DNA from: Eubacterium sp. AF36-5BH
GTDB taxonomy: Bacteria > Bacillota > Clostridia > Lachnospirales > Lachnospiraceae
DNA length: 64,000 bases
Direction of reading: 5' to 3'
NCBI RefSeq assembly: GCF_003460505.1
Contig: NZ_QTVG01000005.1
Coordinates: 186,001-250,000, forward strand
Below the pieces are notes generated by a model. It ran no database searches, was not told where the DNA came from, and worked only from the letters and a program-made list of their open reading frames with translations. Of this stretch, positions 1 to 10,026 are shown in pieces (the stretch's first letter is position 1; every line of letters starts with the position of its first letter). The position numbers and the translations under genes are program-made.

Positions 1-2
1 AA

Positions 3-635
3 AAAAGCTGTATAATGAAAACCGGCTATTCTGTTGCGGAAAATAACAGACATGAGAATCTTACAAAAGAAGAGGCAGCAGTTGAATCATTATTTGTTTT
101 AAACATACAGCAGTTTATAAGTGACTTACAGCTTGACCAGTCTAATTTAATAATGAATGCTGTAGATCAGGCATATTATGACACAACAATTGTAAGTGCA
201 AAAATCATAGAAAACTTTTTGATTTATTCGAAAGTAAATTACGAAAGTAATGACGAGAATATTATTTTCTATGACATTGAAACAAAAGAAATATATACAT
301 GTATTAATAAGACAACTTCAGGAGAATATCTTCTAAAAAATGCAACAGTAATAGAAGATATACCATATATGATAATGAATACTGCATCAGGAACTCAATT
401 TTTCAATTTAATTTCCAACGAAATTGATGCAACTTATTCAGAAGAATATGATATTAGATTTGTAAATAATAATACAGTGATTTCAACAACAACAGAAAAA
501 ACATTGTTTGGTAAAGAATTTCAGGTTGTTTGCATCCACAAGTTCCCAAACAAAAAAGTAATTTTACAGGAGAAAGGAGAGTATATAGGATGTGTTACCT
601 CAGATAAGAATACATCATATATATTTTTAAAATAA
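3..635 (+). CDS. Unrecognised protein, 5'-truncated by window edge
   Basis: The frame is open to the left edge of the window with no in-frame stop. The first ATG (position 15) has no ribosome binding site, so the real start is probably outside and about 210 C-terminal residues are visible. I recognise no domain. The sequence is polar, with many short beta-prone stretches and no membrane segment or catalytic motif. It could be the end of a beta-propeller-like or exported protein, but that is a guess. The stop codon abuts the ATG of the next gene, so the two are likely co-transcribed and perhaps translationally coupled. Confidence 0.6.
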   Translation, partial: KSCIMKTGYSVAENNRHENLTKEEAAVESLFVLNIQQFISDLQLDQSNLIMNAVDQAYYDTTIVSAKIIENFLIYSKVNYESNDENIIFYDIETKEIYTCINKTTSGEYLLKNATVIEDIPYMIMNTASGTQFFNLISNEIDATYSEEYDIRFVNNNTVISTTTEKTLFGKEFQVVCIHKFPNKKVILQEKGEYIGCVTSDKNTSYIFLK

Positions 636-845
636 ATGGACAAGGAAAAAATAAACAGAATTAACGAGTTATATCATAAATCAAAAGAAACAGGACTTAC
701 CCCTGAAGAAATTGAAGAACAAAAACAGCTTAGAACAGAATATAGAATGGCTATCATTAATAATCTGTCAGCTAATCTTGATAATGTTAGAATCAAGAAT
801 CCTGACGGTTCAATTTCAAAAGTAGAGCCAAGAAGAAAGCATTAA
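636..845 (+). CDS. DUF896 (UPF0291/YnzC-like) small protein
   Basis: A 69-residue protein with the helix-turn-helix-like two-helix N-terminus of DUF896: an INELYHKSK stretch, then GLTPEEIEEQ and a basic LRTEYR segment. The tail ends in PRRKH. The function of the family is unknown. In Bacillus subtilis the homologue YnzC lies in the SOS-induced yneA operon. Here it sits directly after an unknown gene and one base before the formyl-THF cyclo-ligase gene. The start abuts the upstream stop and there is no clear Shine-Dalgarno, which suggests translational coupling. Confidence 0.85.
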   Translation: MDKEKINRINELYHKSKETGLTPEEIEEQKQLRTEYRMAIINNLSANLDNVRIKNPDGSISKVEPRRKH

Positions 846-846
846 G

Positions 847-1392
847 ATGAATATTAGTGAAGAAAAAAGCAGATTAAGAAAAGAAATAAAACAGAAAAGA
901 TTAAAAATGACTGAAAGTGATATACAGGTAAAAAGTAATATTATCTGTAATAAGATTATTAACAGTCAGTTTTACAAAGAAAGCAAGTGTATTTATTGTT
1001 ATATGGCAATTCAAAATGAGGTTGATTTGAGTTTAGTTATAAGGGATGCACTATTGGCAGATAAAACTGTGGCAGTCCCTAAAGTTGTCAATAAAAACGG
1101 ACAAATGTACTTTGCTGCAATAAACAAAAATGATAAATTTGAAAATGGTCTATATAACATTCCGGAGCCAAGCAACTCAAAAATTGCACCTAGTGCCGAC
1201 TTAATTTTGGTTCCCGGAGTGGTTTTTTCGACTAAAGGGGAAAGAATAGGTCAGGCAGGTGGATTTTACGACAGATATCTTAGAAATAGCAGTTGTCATT
1301 CAATTGGTGTAGCGTATGATTTTCAGGTGTTTGATGAAATTCCAACCGAGTTACATGATGTTCCCGTAAATGAAATAATAAGTAATAACTAA
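847..1392 (+). CDS. 5-formyltetrahydrofolate cyclo-ligase
   Basis: This 181-residue protein fits the MTHFS/YgfA family (usually about 180-200 residues). The enzyme uses ATP to convert 5-formyl-THF to 5,10-methenyl-THF in folate one-carbon metabolism in the cytosol. Visible hallmarks are the basic N-terminal helix (EEKSRLRKEIKQKR), the LILVPGVVFS strand, and the substrate/ATP loop RIGQAGGFYDRYL. This loop usually reads RxGyGxGyYDR, so the family's central residues are slightly altered. It starts one base after the DUF896 stop and precedes miaB by 22 bp in the same direction, consistent with one operon. Confidence 0.9.
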   Translation: MNISEEKSRLRKEIKQKRLKMTESDIQVKSNIICNKIINSQFYKESKCIYCYMAIQNEVDLSLVIRDALLADKTVAVPKVVNKNGQMYFAAINKNDKFENGLYNIPEPSNSKIAPSADLILVPGVVFSTKGERIGQAGGFYDRYLRNSSCHSIGVAYDFQVFDEIPTELHDVPVNEIISNN

Positions 1393-1414
1393 AAAGATAA
1401 AATAGGAGATTTAT

Positions 1415-2821
1415 ATGAGTTTTACAAGCGAAGGCGAAAAGCAACAATATTATATTAATAAATGTAAAGAAATAATCAAGGCAAAAGAGGCTGCTTTAGG
1501 AAGAAAATTAACAGCGTGTGTCTGTACATTCGGTTGCCAGATGAATTTCAAGGATTCAGAGAAACTTCTTGGTATTCTTACTGAAATTGGCTACGAAGAA
1601 ACAGAAGATGAGCATGCTGATTTAGTTTTATATAACACATGTACCGTAAGAGAAAACGCCAATTTAAAAATTTATGGCAGACTTGGATATCTTTCAAAAA
1701 TTAAAGAGAAGAACCCTGATATGATTATCGGCCTTTGCGGTTGTATGATGCAGGAGCCACAGGTTGTCGAAAAATTAAATAAAAGCTACAAGTTTATTGA
1801 TTTGATTTTTGGTACACATAATGTATTTTTATTAGCTGAATTATTATATGAAAGATTAATAAGCGGTCACAAAATCGAAGATATCTGGGATGGCACAACA
1901 GAAATTGTAGAAGATTTACCTGCTGTTAGAAAGTATGACTTTAAATCAGGCGTTAATATTATGTATGGTTGCGATAATTTTTGCAGTTACTGTATTGTTC
2001 CTTATGTAAGAGGTCGCGAAAGAAGTAGAAATCCTGAAGATATTATTAACGAAATAAAGGATTTAGTTGCCAATGGAGTTGTAGAAATCATGCTTTTAGG
2101 TCAGAATGTAAACTCTTATGGAAAAAATCTTGAAAATCCTATTACATTTGCTCAGTTATTAGAGCAGGTTGAGAAAATAGACGGCTTAAAGAGAATCCGT
2201 TTTATGACATCACATCCAAAGGATTTATCAGATGAATTAATTGAAGTAATGGCAAAATCTAAAAAGATTTGTAAGCAGATGCATTTACCACTTCAATCAG
2301 GTAGCACAGCTTTGCTTCAAAAAATGAACAGACATTACACTAAAGAACAATATTTAGAATTAGTAAGAAAACTTAGAGAAGCAATACCTGATATTGGGAT
2401 TTCAACAGATATAATTGTAGGTTTTCCGGGAGAAACAGAAGAAGATTTCCTTGAAACCCTTGACGTTGTAAAACAGGCTGAATATGAATCAGCATTTACA
2501 TTTATTTATTCAAAGCGTTCAGGAACACCTGCTGCAAAAATGGTAAATCAGGTAAGTGATGATGTTATTAAAGACCGTTTTGACAGATTACTTGCAGTAG
2601 TTAATGAAATTTCAAAAAAGAAAACTGAAAAATATCAGGGGACTGTTCAGGAAGTTTTAATAGAAGAAGTAAACAAAAAGATTCCTGGCTACGTTACAGG
2701 AAGATTAAGTAATAATGCAGTTGTTCACTTTGAAGGAAACAAAGAAGATATTGGTCAGCTTGTAAATGTTAGATTAAACGAAGCTAAAGGATTTTATTAT
2801 ATGGGAGAAATAGTGAGATAG
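1415..2821 (+). CDS. miaB: tRNA-2-methylthio-N6-dimethylallyladenosine synthase MiaB
   Basis: A 468-residue methylthiotransferase that adds the 2-methylthio group to i6A37 of tRNAs. The N-terminal UPF0004 domain has its three cluster cysteines in TFGCQMN, YNTCTVRENA and GLCGCM. The radical SAM CxxxCxxC is at Cys186, Cys190 and Cys193 within GCDNFCSYCIVPYVRGRERSR. A C-terminal TRAM domain follows (about 400-465). The order N-terminal domain, SAM domain and TRAM separates it from the related MtaB in general layout, and the CTVRENA signature is typical of MiaB. RBS AGGAG precedes the ATG. It lies 2 bp from mutS; miaA, which makes its substrate i6A, lies three genes on. Confidence 0.96.
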   Translation: MSFTSEGEKQQYYINKCKEIIKAKEAALGRKLTACVCTFGCQMNFKDSEKLLGILTEIGYEETEDEHADLVLYNTCTVRENANLKIYGRLGYLSKIKEKNPDMIIGLCGCMMQEPQVVEKLNKSYKFIDLIFGTHNVFLLAELLYERLISGHKIEDIWDGTTEIVEDLPAVRKYDFKSGVNIMYGCDNFCSYCIVPYVRGRERSRNPEDIINEIKDLVANGVVEIMLLGQNVNSYGKNLENPITFAQLLEQVEKIDGLKRIRFMTSHPKDLSDELIEVMAKSKKICKQMHLPLQSGSTALLQKMNRHYTKEQYLELVRKLREAIPDIGISTDIIVGFPGETEEDFLETLDVVKQAEYESAFTFIYSKRSGTPAAKMVNQVSDDVIKDRFDRLLAVVNEISKKKTEKYQGTVQEVLIEEVNKKIPGYVTGRLSNNAVVHFEGNKEDIGQLVNVRLNEAKGFYYMGEIVR

Positions 2822-2823
2822 TT

Positions 2824-5514
2824 ATGAGTTTACCGCAAATGATGAAAGATGTGTGGGACAATCATTTTGAAAGTCTTACACCAATGATGAAAAATTACTT
2901 AGAAACAAAGAAACAGCATGAAGACTGTATAATTTTCTATCGTTTAGGAGATTTCTATGAAATGTTTTTTGACGATGCCTTAGAAGCATCAAAAGTTATG
3001 GAAATCACTTTAACAGGTAAAAGTTGTGGTTTAGAGGAGAGGGCACCAATGTGCGGTGTTCCTTACCATGCCGTTGACATGTATATAAATAAATTAGTTA
3101 CAAGAGGTTATAAGGTCTGTATTGTAGAACAGGCAGAAGATCCTGCACTTGCAAAGGGCTTAGTAAAAAGAGAAGTTTCAAGAATTGTTACACCGGGTAC
3201 TAATTTAAACCTTACTGCAATGGACGAAGGCAAAAACAACTACTTAATGTCAATTGCGTATATCGGTGGTAAGTTTGGCATATCAATAGCTGATGTTACT
3301 ACAGGTGATTATTATGTAACAGAAGTTTATTCTGAAAGAAATGTTCTTGATGAAATCAATAAATTCATGCCTACTGAAATCATCTGTAATCATGCATTTT
3401 TAATGTGTGGTATGGATATTGACGATATTAAGAACAGACTTTCCATTTCAGTATTTGAGCTGGAAGAATGGTATTTTGACGAAAATAACTGTTCAGAAGT
3501 TTTAAAAGATCATTTTAGAATCATGGACTTATCAGGTCTTGGAATTTCTGAAATGTCACTTGGTGTTATAGCATCAGGTTCCTTACTTAAATATTTGTAT
3601 GAAACACAGAAAAATTCATTAACACATTTATCTAAGTTAGTACCTTATTCAACAAGTACATTTATGATTCTTGATACATCTACAAGACGTAATCTTGAGT
3701 TATGTGAAACCTTAAGGGAAAAACAAAAACGTGGTTCACTTTTATGGGTACTTGATAAAACAAAAACAGCAATGGGTGCCAGAACTTTAAGAGGATACAT
3801 TGAACAGCCACTAATTTCTAAAGAAAAAATAATCAACAGACAAAAAGTAATTGAAGAGTTAAATAAATCCATTATAACAAGAGACGAATTAAGAGAGTAT
3901 TTATCTCCAATTTATGACTTGGAAAGACTTCTTAGTAAGATTTCCTACAAGTCAGCTAACCCAAGAGACTTAATCGCTTTTAAAACGTCATTGGAGATGT
4001 TGCCGCATATTAAGAATATTATAAAGGATTTTAAATCACCTTTATTTATAGAATTATATGAGCAACTTGATACATTAGAGGATATAACTTCGTTAATTAC
4101 TAATTCAATTACAGATGATCCACCGATTAATATAAAGGAAGGCGGTATCATAAGAAGCGGTTTTAATGAAGAAATTGATAAGTTACGCTCTGCTAAAACA
4201 GAAGGCAAAGGTTGGCTTGCTGATTTAGAATCTCAGGAAAAAGAAAAAACAGGCATAACCAAATTAAAAATCAAATTTAACAAAGTATTTGGTTATTACA
4301 TAGAGGTATCCAATTCCTTTAAAAATCTTGTGCCTGATTATTATGTTAGAAAGCAGACTTTAACTAATGCTGAAAGATACACAACTGACAAATTAAAAGA
4401 ACTGGAAGAAATTATTGTTGGTGCTGAAGATAAGCTTTTCTCATTGGAATATAATATTTTCACATCAGTAAGAGATGAAATCTATAATCAGATTAACAGA
4501 ATTCAAATGACTGCAAAAGCCATAGCGAAAATTGACGTTTTTGCTTCTTTAGCCTATGTTGCAGAACATAATAACTATGTAAAACCAAAGATAAATGAAA
4601 AAGGTGTTATTGACATAAAAGACGGCAGACATCCTGTGGTTGAAAAAATGATACCCGACAATATGTTTATATCAAATAATACATTTTTAGATACAAACAA
4701 AAACAGATTGTCCATTATAACAGGTCCTAACATGGCAGGTAAGTCAACTTATATGAGACAAACAGCCTTAATAGTTTTAATGGCTCAAATAGGTTCATTT
4801 GTGCCTGCAAAAGAAGCTAATATTTCTATATGCGATAAGATTTTCACAAGAGTAGGTGCTTCAGATGACTTGGCAAGTGGACAAAGTACATTTATGGTTG
4901 AAATGACGGAAGTGGCAAATATTTTAAGAAATGCTACTGCAAACAGCCTTTTAATATTGGACGAAATTGGACGAGGTACAAGTACCTTTGATGGTTTATC
5001 AATAGCCTGGGCTGTTGTTGAGCATATATGTGACAAGAAAATTCTTGGAGCTAAAACATTGTTTGCTACACATTATCATGAACTGACAGAATTAGAGGGA
5101 ACTCTACCAGGTGTAAATAATTACTGTATTAGCGTTAAGGAACAGGGCGATGATATCGTCTTTTTAAGAAAAATCATCAAAGGCGGTGCAGATAAAAGTT
5201 ATGGTATACAGGTAGCAAAACTTGCCGGCGTCCCTGACAGTGTTTTAAACAGGGCAAAGGAATTAGTTGCAGAATTAAGTAATGCAGATATTACTGCAAA
5301 GGCAAAGAATATTGCAGCTTCCTTACAGCCTGGTACAAACGTGCTTCCATCCATTAACGATGATTTAGAAGCGCACCAGATGACTTTATTTGATGCAGTA
5401 AATGAAAATGAAATAATAAAAGAAATTCAGGAATTGAATTTAGGTGAAATGACACCAATTGAAGGATTAAATTATTTATTTAAATTACAAAATCAGTTAA
5501 AAAACCGTTGGTAA
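2824..5514 (+). CDS. mutS: DNA mismatch repair protein MutS
   Basis: A full-length 896-residue MutS1, which recognises base mismatches and small loops. The N-terminal mismatch-binding domain carries the Phe-x-Glu wedge in GDFYEMFFDDA. The C-terminal ABC ATPase has Walker A GPNMAGKST starting at Gly634 and Walker B LLILDEIGRGTS with Asp713-Glu714. The C-terminus keeps the short MutL/clamp-interaction tail (HQMTLFD resembles the QMxLF beta-clamp motif). It is flanked by miaB and by mutL, whose ATG begins 10 bp after this stop behind AAAGGAATAAT, so the repair pair is co-transcribed. Confidence 0.98.
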   Translation: MSLPQMMKDVWDNHFESLTPMMKNYLETKKQHEDCIIFYRLGDFYEMFFDDALEASKVMEITLTGKSCGLEERAPMCGVPYHAVDMYINKLVTRGYKVCIVEQAEDPALAKGLVKREVSRIVTPGTNLNLTAMDEGKNNYLMSIAYIGGKFGISIADVTTGDYYVTEVYSERNVLDEINKFMPTEIICNHAFLMCGMDIDDIKNRLSISVFELEEWYFDENNCSEVLKDHFRIMDLSGLGISEMSLGVIASGSLLKYLYETQKNSLTHLSKLVPYSTSTFMILDTSTRRNLELCETLREKQKRGSLLWVLDKTKTAMGARTLRGYIEQPLISKEKIINRQKVIEELNKSIITRDELREYLSPIYDLERLLSKISYKSANPRDLIAFKTSLEMLPHIKNIIKDFKSPLFIELYEQLDTLEDITSLITNSITDDPPINIKEGGIIRSGFNEEIDKLRSAKTEGKGWLADLESQEKEKTGITKLKIKFNKVFGYYIEVSNSFKNLVPDYYVRKQTLTNAERYTTDKLKELEEIIVGAEDKLFSLEYNIFTSVRDEIYNQINRIQMTAKAIAKIDVFASLAYVAEHNNYVKPKINEKGVIDIKDGRHPVVEKMIPDNMFISNNTFLDTNKNRLSIITGPNMAGKSTYMRQTALIVLMAQIGSFVPAKEANISICDKIFTRVGASDDLASGQSTFMVEMTEVANILRNATANSLLILDEIGRGTSTFDGLSIAWAVVEHICDKKILGAKTLFATHYHELTELEGTLPGVNNYCISVKEQGDDIVFLRKIIKGGADKSYGIQVAKLAGVPDSVLNRAKELVAELSNADITAKAKNIAASLQPGTNVLPSINDDLEAHQMTLFDAVNENEIIKEIQELNLGEMTPIEGLNYLFKLQNQLKNRW

Positions 5515-5523
5515 AGGAATAAT

Positions 5524-7518
5524 ATGGGAATAATAAAAGAATTAGATCAAGGTACAATCAATCAAATAGCAGCAGGTGAAGTAGTCGAAAGACCTTCTTC
5601 AATAGTTAAAGAATTACTGGAAAATTCCATTGATGCAGGTGCTACACGAATTTCAGTGGAAATAGAAGAAGGCGGTACTAAATCCATTAGAATAACTGAT
5701 AATGGAAAAGGCATAAACAAGGAGGACATAAGAATTGCTTTCCTACGACACACCACAAGCAAAATTAAAACTGCCATGGACCTGCTTACAGTTTCATCTC
5801 TTGGCTTTAGAGGTGAGGCTTTATCAAGTATAGCAGCAGTTTGCCAGGTTGAACTTCTAACAAGAACAGCTGATGCCATGGAAGGAATCCGCTATAGAAT
5901 TGAAGGTGGAAAAGAAGTTGGTTTTGAAGAAATCGGTATCCCTGTGGGCACAACATTTATTGTTAATAATATTTTCTTTAACACACCTGCCAGAAGAAAA
6001 TTTTTAAGAACTGCTCAAACAGAAGCCGGTTATGTATCTGATATAATTGAAAAAATTGCTCTATCCCATCCTGAAATTGCAATAAGTTTTAAAAGTAATG
6101 GTAAGATCAAAATTCATACCTCAGGTAATGGTAACTTGAAAGATGTTATTTACAGCATCTATGGAAGAGAAATTACTGAAAATATTCTGGAGATAAACGA
6201 AGAAAATGACTTTATGAAAATTTCAGGCTATATTGGCAAAGCAATAATTTCCAAAGGAAACAGAACATTCGAGAATTATTTTATTAATGGAAGATATATT
6301 AAAAGCAATATAATTTCAAAAGCAATAGAAGATGGTTATAAATTTATTTTAATGCAGCACAAATATCCATTTACGGTAATTGATTTTACAATTAAACCTG
6401 AATATTTAGATGTAAATGTACATCCGTCCAAAATGGAATTACGTTTCAGGAAATCAGAAAGTATTTATCCTATGATTTCAGAATGCATCAATGATGCATT
6501 AATAGAAAAGCCAAATATTATTGATGTTACTTTCGAGAAGAATGTAGAAAAAGCTGAACAGATAAAATACATCCCTGAACCTTTTGAAAATAAAAGACAG
6601 GATATTGTTAATTCAATAAATAACAACTTATCAAACGATAATAGTTCAAATGTAAAATATGATTTTTATAATTTTGGCGAAGGACCAAAAGAGCCAGATA
6701 ATTTGGGAAATAATAATTTAAACAATGATTTGAACACAGGCTTTAATAGTAGTTTAAATAGCAATTTAACCACTGGTGCAAACCAGTTAAATATGACACC
6801 ATCTGAATTTGGAAACAATACCTTACAAGAAGATGTTAATTATAACACAACAGCAAATAGCATCAATAATATTACAAATAATAAAATGGTTCAAAGAGAG
6901 CTTACTGAAGAGTATGACAACTTTTTAAGTGAAGTGGCAAAGCCAAAGCATAAAATAATAGGTCAGGTATTTGACACTTATTGGATCGTCGAATATAACG
7001 ACAAAATGTATATAATTGACCAACATGCAGCGCATGAAAAAGTAATGTTTGAATCTCTTATGAACAAACTGGAAAATAAAGAAATTAGCAGTCAGATGAT
7101 TAATCCTCCAATCATACTTTCTTTGTCTATGAGTGAAAGTCAGTTACTGGAGAAATATTTAGAAAACTTTAAAAATATAGGTTTTCAAATAGAACCATTT
7201 GGTGGTCAGGATTATGCTGTAAGAGCAGTTCCATCAGACCTTTACACTTTAGACAGCGAAGATGTTTTAATGGGCATAGTTGACAATCTTTCTAATGAAA
7301 CAGGCAAAATGGTGCCTGACATAATTAATGAAAAAATTGCGTCAATGTCCTGTAAGGCAGCTGTTAAAGGGAATAGCAAATTGTCTTATGAAGAGGCTGA
7401 CAAACTAATAGAACAGCTTCTGCAATTAGATAATCCATATAATTGTCCTCACGGAAGACCAACTATAATTTCCATGAGCAAATATGAATTAGAAAAGAAG
7501 TTTAAACGAATAATTTAG
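5524..7518 (+). CDS. mutL: DNA mismatch repair protein MutL (endonuclease type)
   Basis: A 664-residue MutL. The N-terminal GHKL ATPase has motif I ENSIDAGA with Glu33, motif II DNGKGI and motif III GFRGEALSSI. The C-terminal dimerisation/nuclease domain carries the endonuclease motif DQHAAHEKVMFE beginning at Asp499, plus CKAAVKG and CPHGRPT (Cys641-His643). These mark the nicking MutL found in organisms without MutH. A low-complexity Asn-rich linker (about residues 345-460) joins the two halves. RBS AAAGGAA precedes the ATG. It acts downstream of MutS, and miaA follows after 8 bp. Confidence 0.97.
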   Translation: MGIIKELDQGTINQIAAGEVVERPSSIVKELLENSIDAGATRISVEIEEGGTKSIRITDNGKGINKEDIRIAFLRHTTSKIKTAMDLLTVSSLGFRGEALSSIAAVCQVELLTRTADAMEGIRYRIEGGKEVGFEEIGIPVGTTFIVNNIFFNTPARRKFLRTAQTEAGYVSDIIEKIALSHPEIAISFKSNGKIKIHTSGNGNLKDVIYSIYGREITENILEINEENDFMKISGYIGKAIISKGNRTFENYFINGRYIKSNIISKAIEDGYKFILMQHKYPFTVIDFTIKPEYLDVNVHPSKMELRFRKSESIYPMISECINDALIEKPNIIDVTFEKNVEKAEQIKYIPEPFENKRQDIVNSINNNLSNDNSSNVKYDFYNFGEGPKEPDNLGNNNLNNDLNTGFNSSLNSNLTTGANQLNMTPSEFGNNTLQEDVNYNTTANSINNITNNKMVQRELTEEYDNFLSEVAKPKHKIIGQVFDTYWIVEYNDKMYIIDQHAAHEKVMFESLMNKLENKEISSQMINPPIILSLSMSESQLLEKYLENFKNIGFQIEPFGGQDYAVRAVPSDLYTLDSEDVLMGIVDNLSNETGKMVPDIINEKIASMSCKAAVKGNSKLSYEEADKLIEQLLQLDNPYNCPHGRPTIISMSKYELEKKFKRII

Positions 7519-7526
7519 GAGAAAAA

Positions 7527-8468
7527 ATGAATAAATTAGTTATTCTAACAGGTCCTACCGCAGTAGGAAAAACCCACTTGTCCATTCAATTAGCAAAAAA
7601 AATAAATGGAGAAATAATCAGTGCAGACTCCATTCAGGTTTATAAGGGGATGGATATAGGTTCTGCTAAAATTACAAAAGAAGAAACCGATGGTATTCCC
7701 CATCATTTAATAGATATATTAGAGCCAAAAGAAGAATTTAATGTACACATTTTTAAGAAACTGGCCACAAAGGCGATTAATGATATATCTAGCCGTGGTA
7801 AGATTCCCATTATAGTTGGTGGTACAGGTTTCTATATACAGGCTGTGTTATATGATATTAATTTTGATGATACAGAAACAGATTATGAATACAGAGAATA
7901 TTTAGAACAACTTGCAAAGGATAAAGGTAATGCCTTTTTACACGATATGTTAAAAGAGGTTGATCATGAATCTGCCGCTGCAATTCACTGTAATAATTTA
8001 AAACGTGTCATTAGGGCTTTGGAATATTATAAACAAACAGGCAAAAAAATATCAGAACATAATGAAAAAGAACGCGAAAACAAATCACCTTATAATTTTG
8101 CTTATTTTGTTTTAAATGACAAACGTGATAAATTATATAATCGTATAAATCAAAGAGTTGATATTATGTTTGACAATGGTCTTTTAAAAGAAATGGAAAC
8201 ACTAATTGCCAAAGGCTACACAAGGGATTTGGTTTCTATGCAGGGTATCGGCTATAAAGAACTTTTTAATTACTTTGACGGAAAAACATCTTTAGATGAA
8301 ACAAAAGAGTTAATCAAAAAAAATACCAGACATTTTGCTAAAAGACAGCTTACCTGGTTTAGAAGAGAAAAAGATGTAACAATGCTAAATATAGATGAAT
8401 TTAATTATGACAGATTAAAGGTCTTAAATGAAATGTTAAATTTTTTAAAAAACAAAGAAATTATTTAG
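7527..8468 (+). CDS. miaA: tRNA dimethylallyltransferase MiaA
   Basis: A 313-residue enzyme that transfers the dimethylallyl group to A37 of tRNAs reading UNN codons. The P-loop GPTAVGKT is at residues 9-16. The substrate motif ADSIQVYKGMDIGSAK and a PHHLID segment follow, then IIVGGTGFYIQA. The C-terminal region has the family's GIGYKE motif. RBS AGGAGAAAA overlaps the end of mutL. MiaB, encoded upstream, acts on its product. A 139-bp AT-rich gap follows, with an 8-bp inverted repeat (GTAAATTA/TAATTTAC) but no T-run, so no clear terminator. Confidence 0.96.
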   Translation: MNKLVILTGPTAVGKTHLSIQLAKKINGEIISADSIQVYKGMDIGSAKITKEETDGIPHHLIDILEPKEEFNVHIFKKLATKAINDISSRGKIPIIVGGTGFYIQAVLYDINFDDTETDYEYREYLEQLAKDKGNAFLHDMLKEVDHESAAAIHCNNLKRVIRALEYYKQTGKKISEHNEKERENKSPYNFAYFVLNDKRDKLYNRINQRVDIMFDNGLLKEMETLIAKGYTRDLVSMQGIGYKELFNYFDGKTSLDETKELIKKNTRHFAKRQLTWFRREKDVTMLNIDEFNYDRLKVLNEMLNFLKNKEII

Positions 8469-8607
8469 TGGTAAAGATTATTTAACAAAGTAAATTATTA
8501 ACTTTTATTAATTTACAAATTATATAATTAAATAATAATTATATGCAATTGACAAATAAAAGTTATTATTCAAACAAGAAAATAAAGTATTATACAGAGG
8601 TAAAAAA

Positions 8608-9903
8608 ATGGATAATTTAAACAAAGAGATACAGAAACAATATGAAAGAATGGGCATAAACAGTGATGTATTAAATATATCAGATGAAATTATTAACGAT
8701 TTATCACAAAGATTTCAAAAAATTGACAAAATTGCAGAGTACAATCAGTTGAAGGTGGTATCTGCTTTCCAAAAAAATAAAGTGGCAGAGGAACACTTTA
8801 ACACAACAACAGGCTATGGCTATAACGATATAGGCAGAGATACATTAGAAAAAGTTTACGCTGATGTTTTCCACACAGATGATGCTCTTGTAAGACCACA
8901 GATAACATGTGGTACACACGCACTTGGGTTAGCCTTGTCTGCTAATTTACGTCCGGGTGATAAACTTATGTACATAAGTGGAAAACCTTATGATACTTTA
9001 GAAGAAGTTATCGGTATAAGACCATCAAAAGGAAGTCTTGCTGAATATGGTGTAAAGTACGATCAGGTTGACTTGCTTGAGAACGGCGAGTTTGATTTAG
9101 AAGGCATAAAAAACAAATTAGACGGTGTAACTTTAATTGGTATACAGCGTTCCAAAGGATATGCAACAAGACCTACATTATCTGTAGAAAAAATCGGTAA
9201 TGTAATAAAATTTATAAAGGATATTAAGCCTGAAATTAAGATTATGGTAGACAACTGCTACGGTGAATTTGTTGAAACCATAGAACCATCTGACGTAGGT
9301 GCAGATATGATAGTAGGTTCATTAATAAAGAATCCGGGTGGCGGTCTTGCTCCTATTGGCGGTTACATTTGTGGTACAAAGGATTGTGTTGAAAATTGTT
9401 CATATCGCCTTACAACACCGGGACTTGGTAAAGAAGTTGGCGCTAACTTAGGTGTTATGAGTCTTTTATATCAGGGCTTGTTTTTGGCACCGACAGTTGT
9501 GGCAAGTGCCTTAAAGGGTGCAATTTTTGCGGCAAATCTTTTTGAAAAATATAATTTTAATGTAATTCCAAACGGAACAGAAAGCAGACACGACATTATA
9601 CAGGCTATAGAATTTGGAAAACCTGAATGTGTTATAGCTTTTTGTAAAGGCATACAGGCAGCAGCACCTGTAGACAGTCACTTAACTCCTGAGCCATGGG
9701 ATATGCCGGGCTATGATGCTCCTGTAATTATGGCAGCAGGTGCTTTTGTGTCAGGTTCTTCAATTGAACTTAGTGCTGATGGTCCAATTAAGCCACCTTA
9801 TGCTGTATATTTTCAGGGAGGTCTTACCTGGCAGCATGCAAAACTTGGAATATTAAAAGCATTCCAGAACATGGTTGATGACGATTTAATTACAATAAAA
9901 TAG
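8608..9903 (+). CDS. Methionine gamma-lyase/aluminium-resistance family PLP enzyme
   Basis: A 431-residue fold-type I PLP enzyme of the family represented by Bacillus YnbB and annotated as aluminium resistance protein or Met_gamma_lyase. The PLP region is recognisable: MVDNCYGEFVE supplies the cofactor Asp, and GSLIKNPGGGLAP contains the presumed Schiff-base Lys. The N-terminal FNTTTGYGYNDIGRDTLE stretch and ITCGTHAL are typical. The true substrate is not established in this family, so the aluminium label should not be read as function. RBS AGAGGTAAAAAA precedes the ATG. It stands alone between miaA and radC. Confidence 0.88.
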   Translation: MDNLNKEIQKQYERMGINSDVLNISDEIINDLSQRFQKIDKIAEYNQLKVVSAFQKNKVAEEHFNTTTGYGYNDIGRDTLEKVYADVFHTDDALVRPQITCGTHALGLALSANLRPGDKLMYISGKPYDTLEEVIGIRPSKGSLAEYGVKYDQVDLLENGEFDLEGIKNKLDGVTLIGIQRSKGYATRPTLSVEKIGNVIKFIKDIKPEIKIMVDNCYGEFVETIEPSDVGADMIVGSLIKNPGGGLAPIGGYICGTKDCVENCSYRLTTPGLGKEVGANLGVMSLLYQGLFLAPTVVASALKGAIFAANLFEKYNFNVIPNGTESRHDIIQAIEFGKPECVIAFCKGIQAAAPVDSHLTPEPWDMPGYDAPVIMAAGAFVSGSSIELSADGPIKPPYAVYFQGGLTWQHAKLGILKAFQNMVDDDLITIK

Positions 9904-10026
9904 TAAAAAATTTTTATTTGTCTTTTATTGTAAAAAACATATACATGCTTTTTTTATTGTGCTACAATAACAAAGGTTAAAATTTTCACAACTTTCTGTA
10001 CTTGGAGAGAACGGAAAGGTTGAGAA

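Noticed and set aside
5562..5879. 105-residue minus-strand ORF within mutL
   Set aside because: Shadow of the conserved MutL ATPase region; no binding site.
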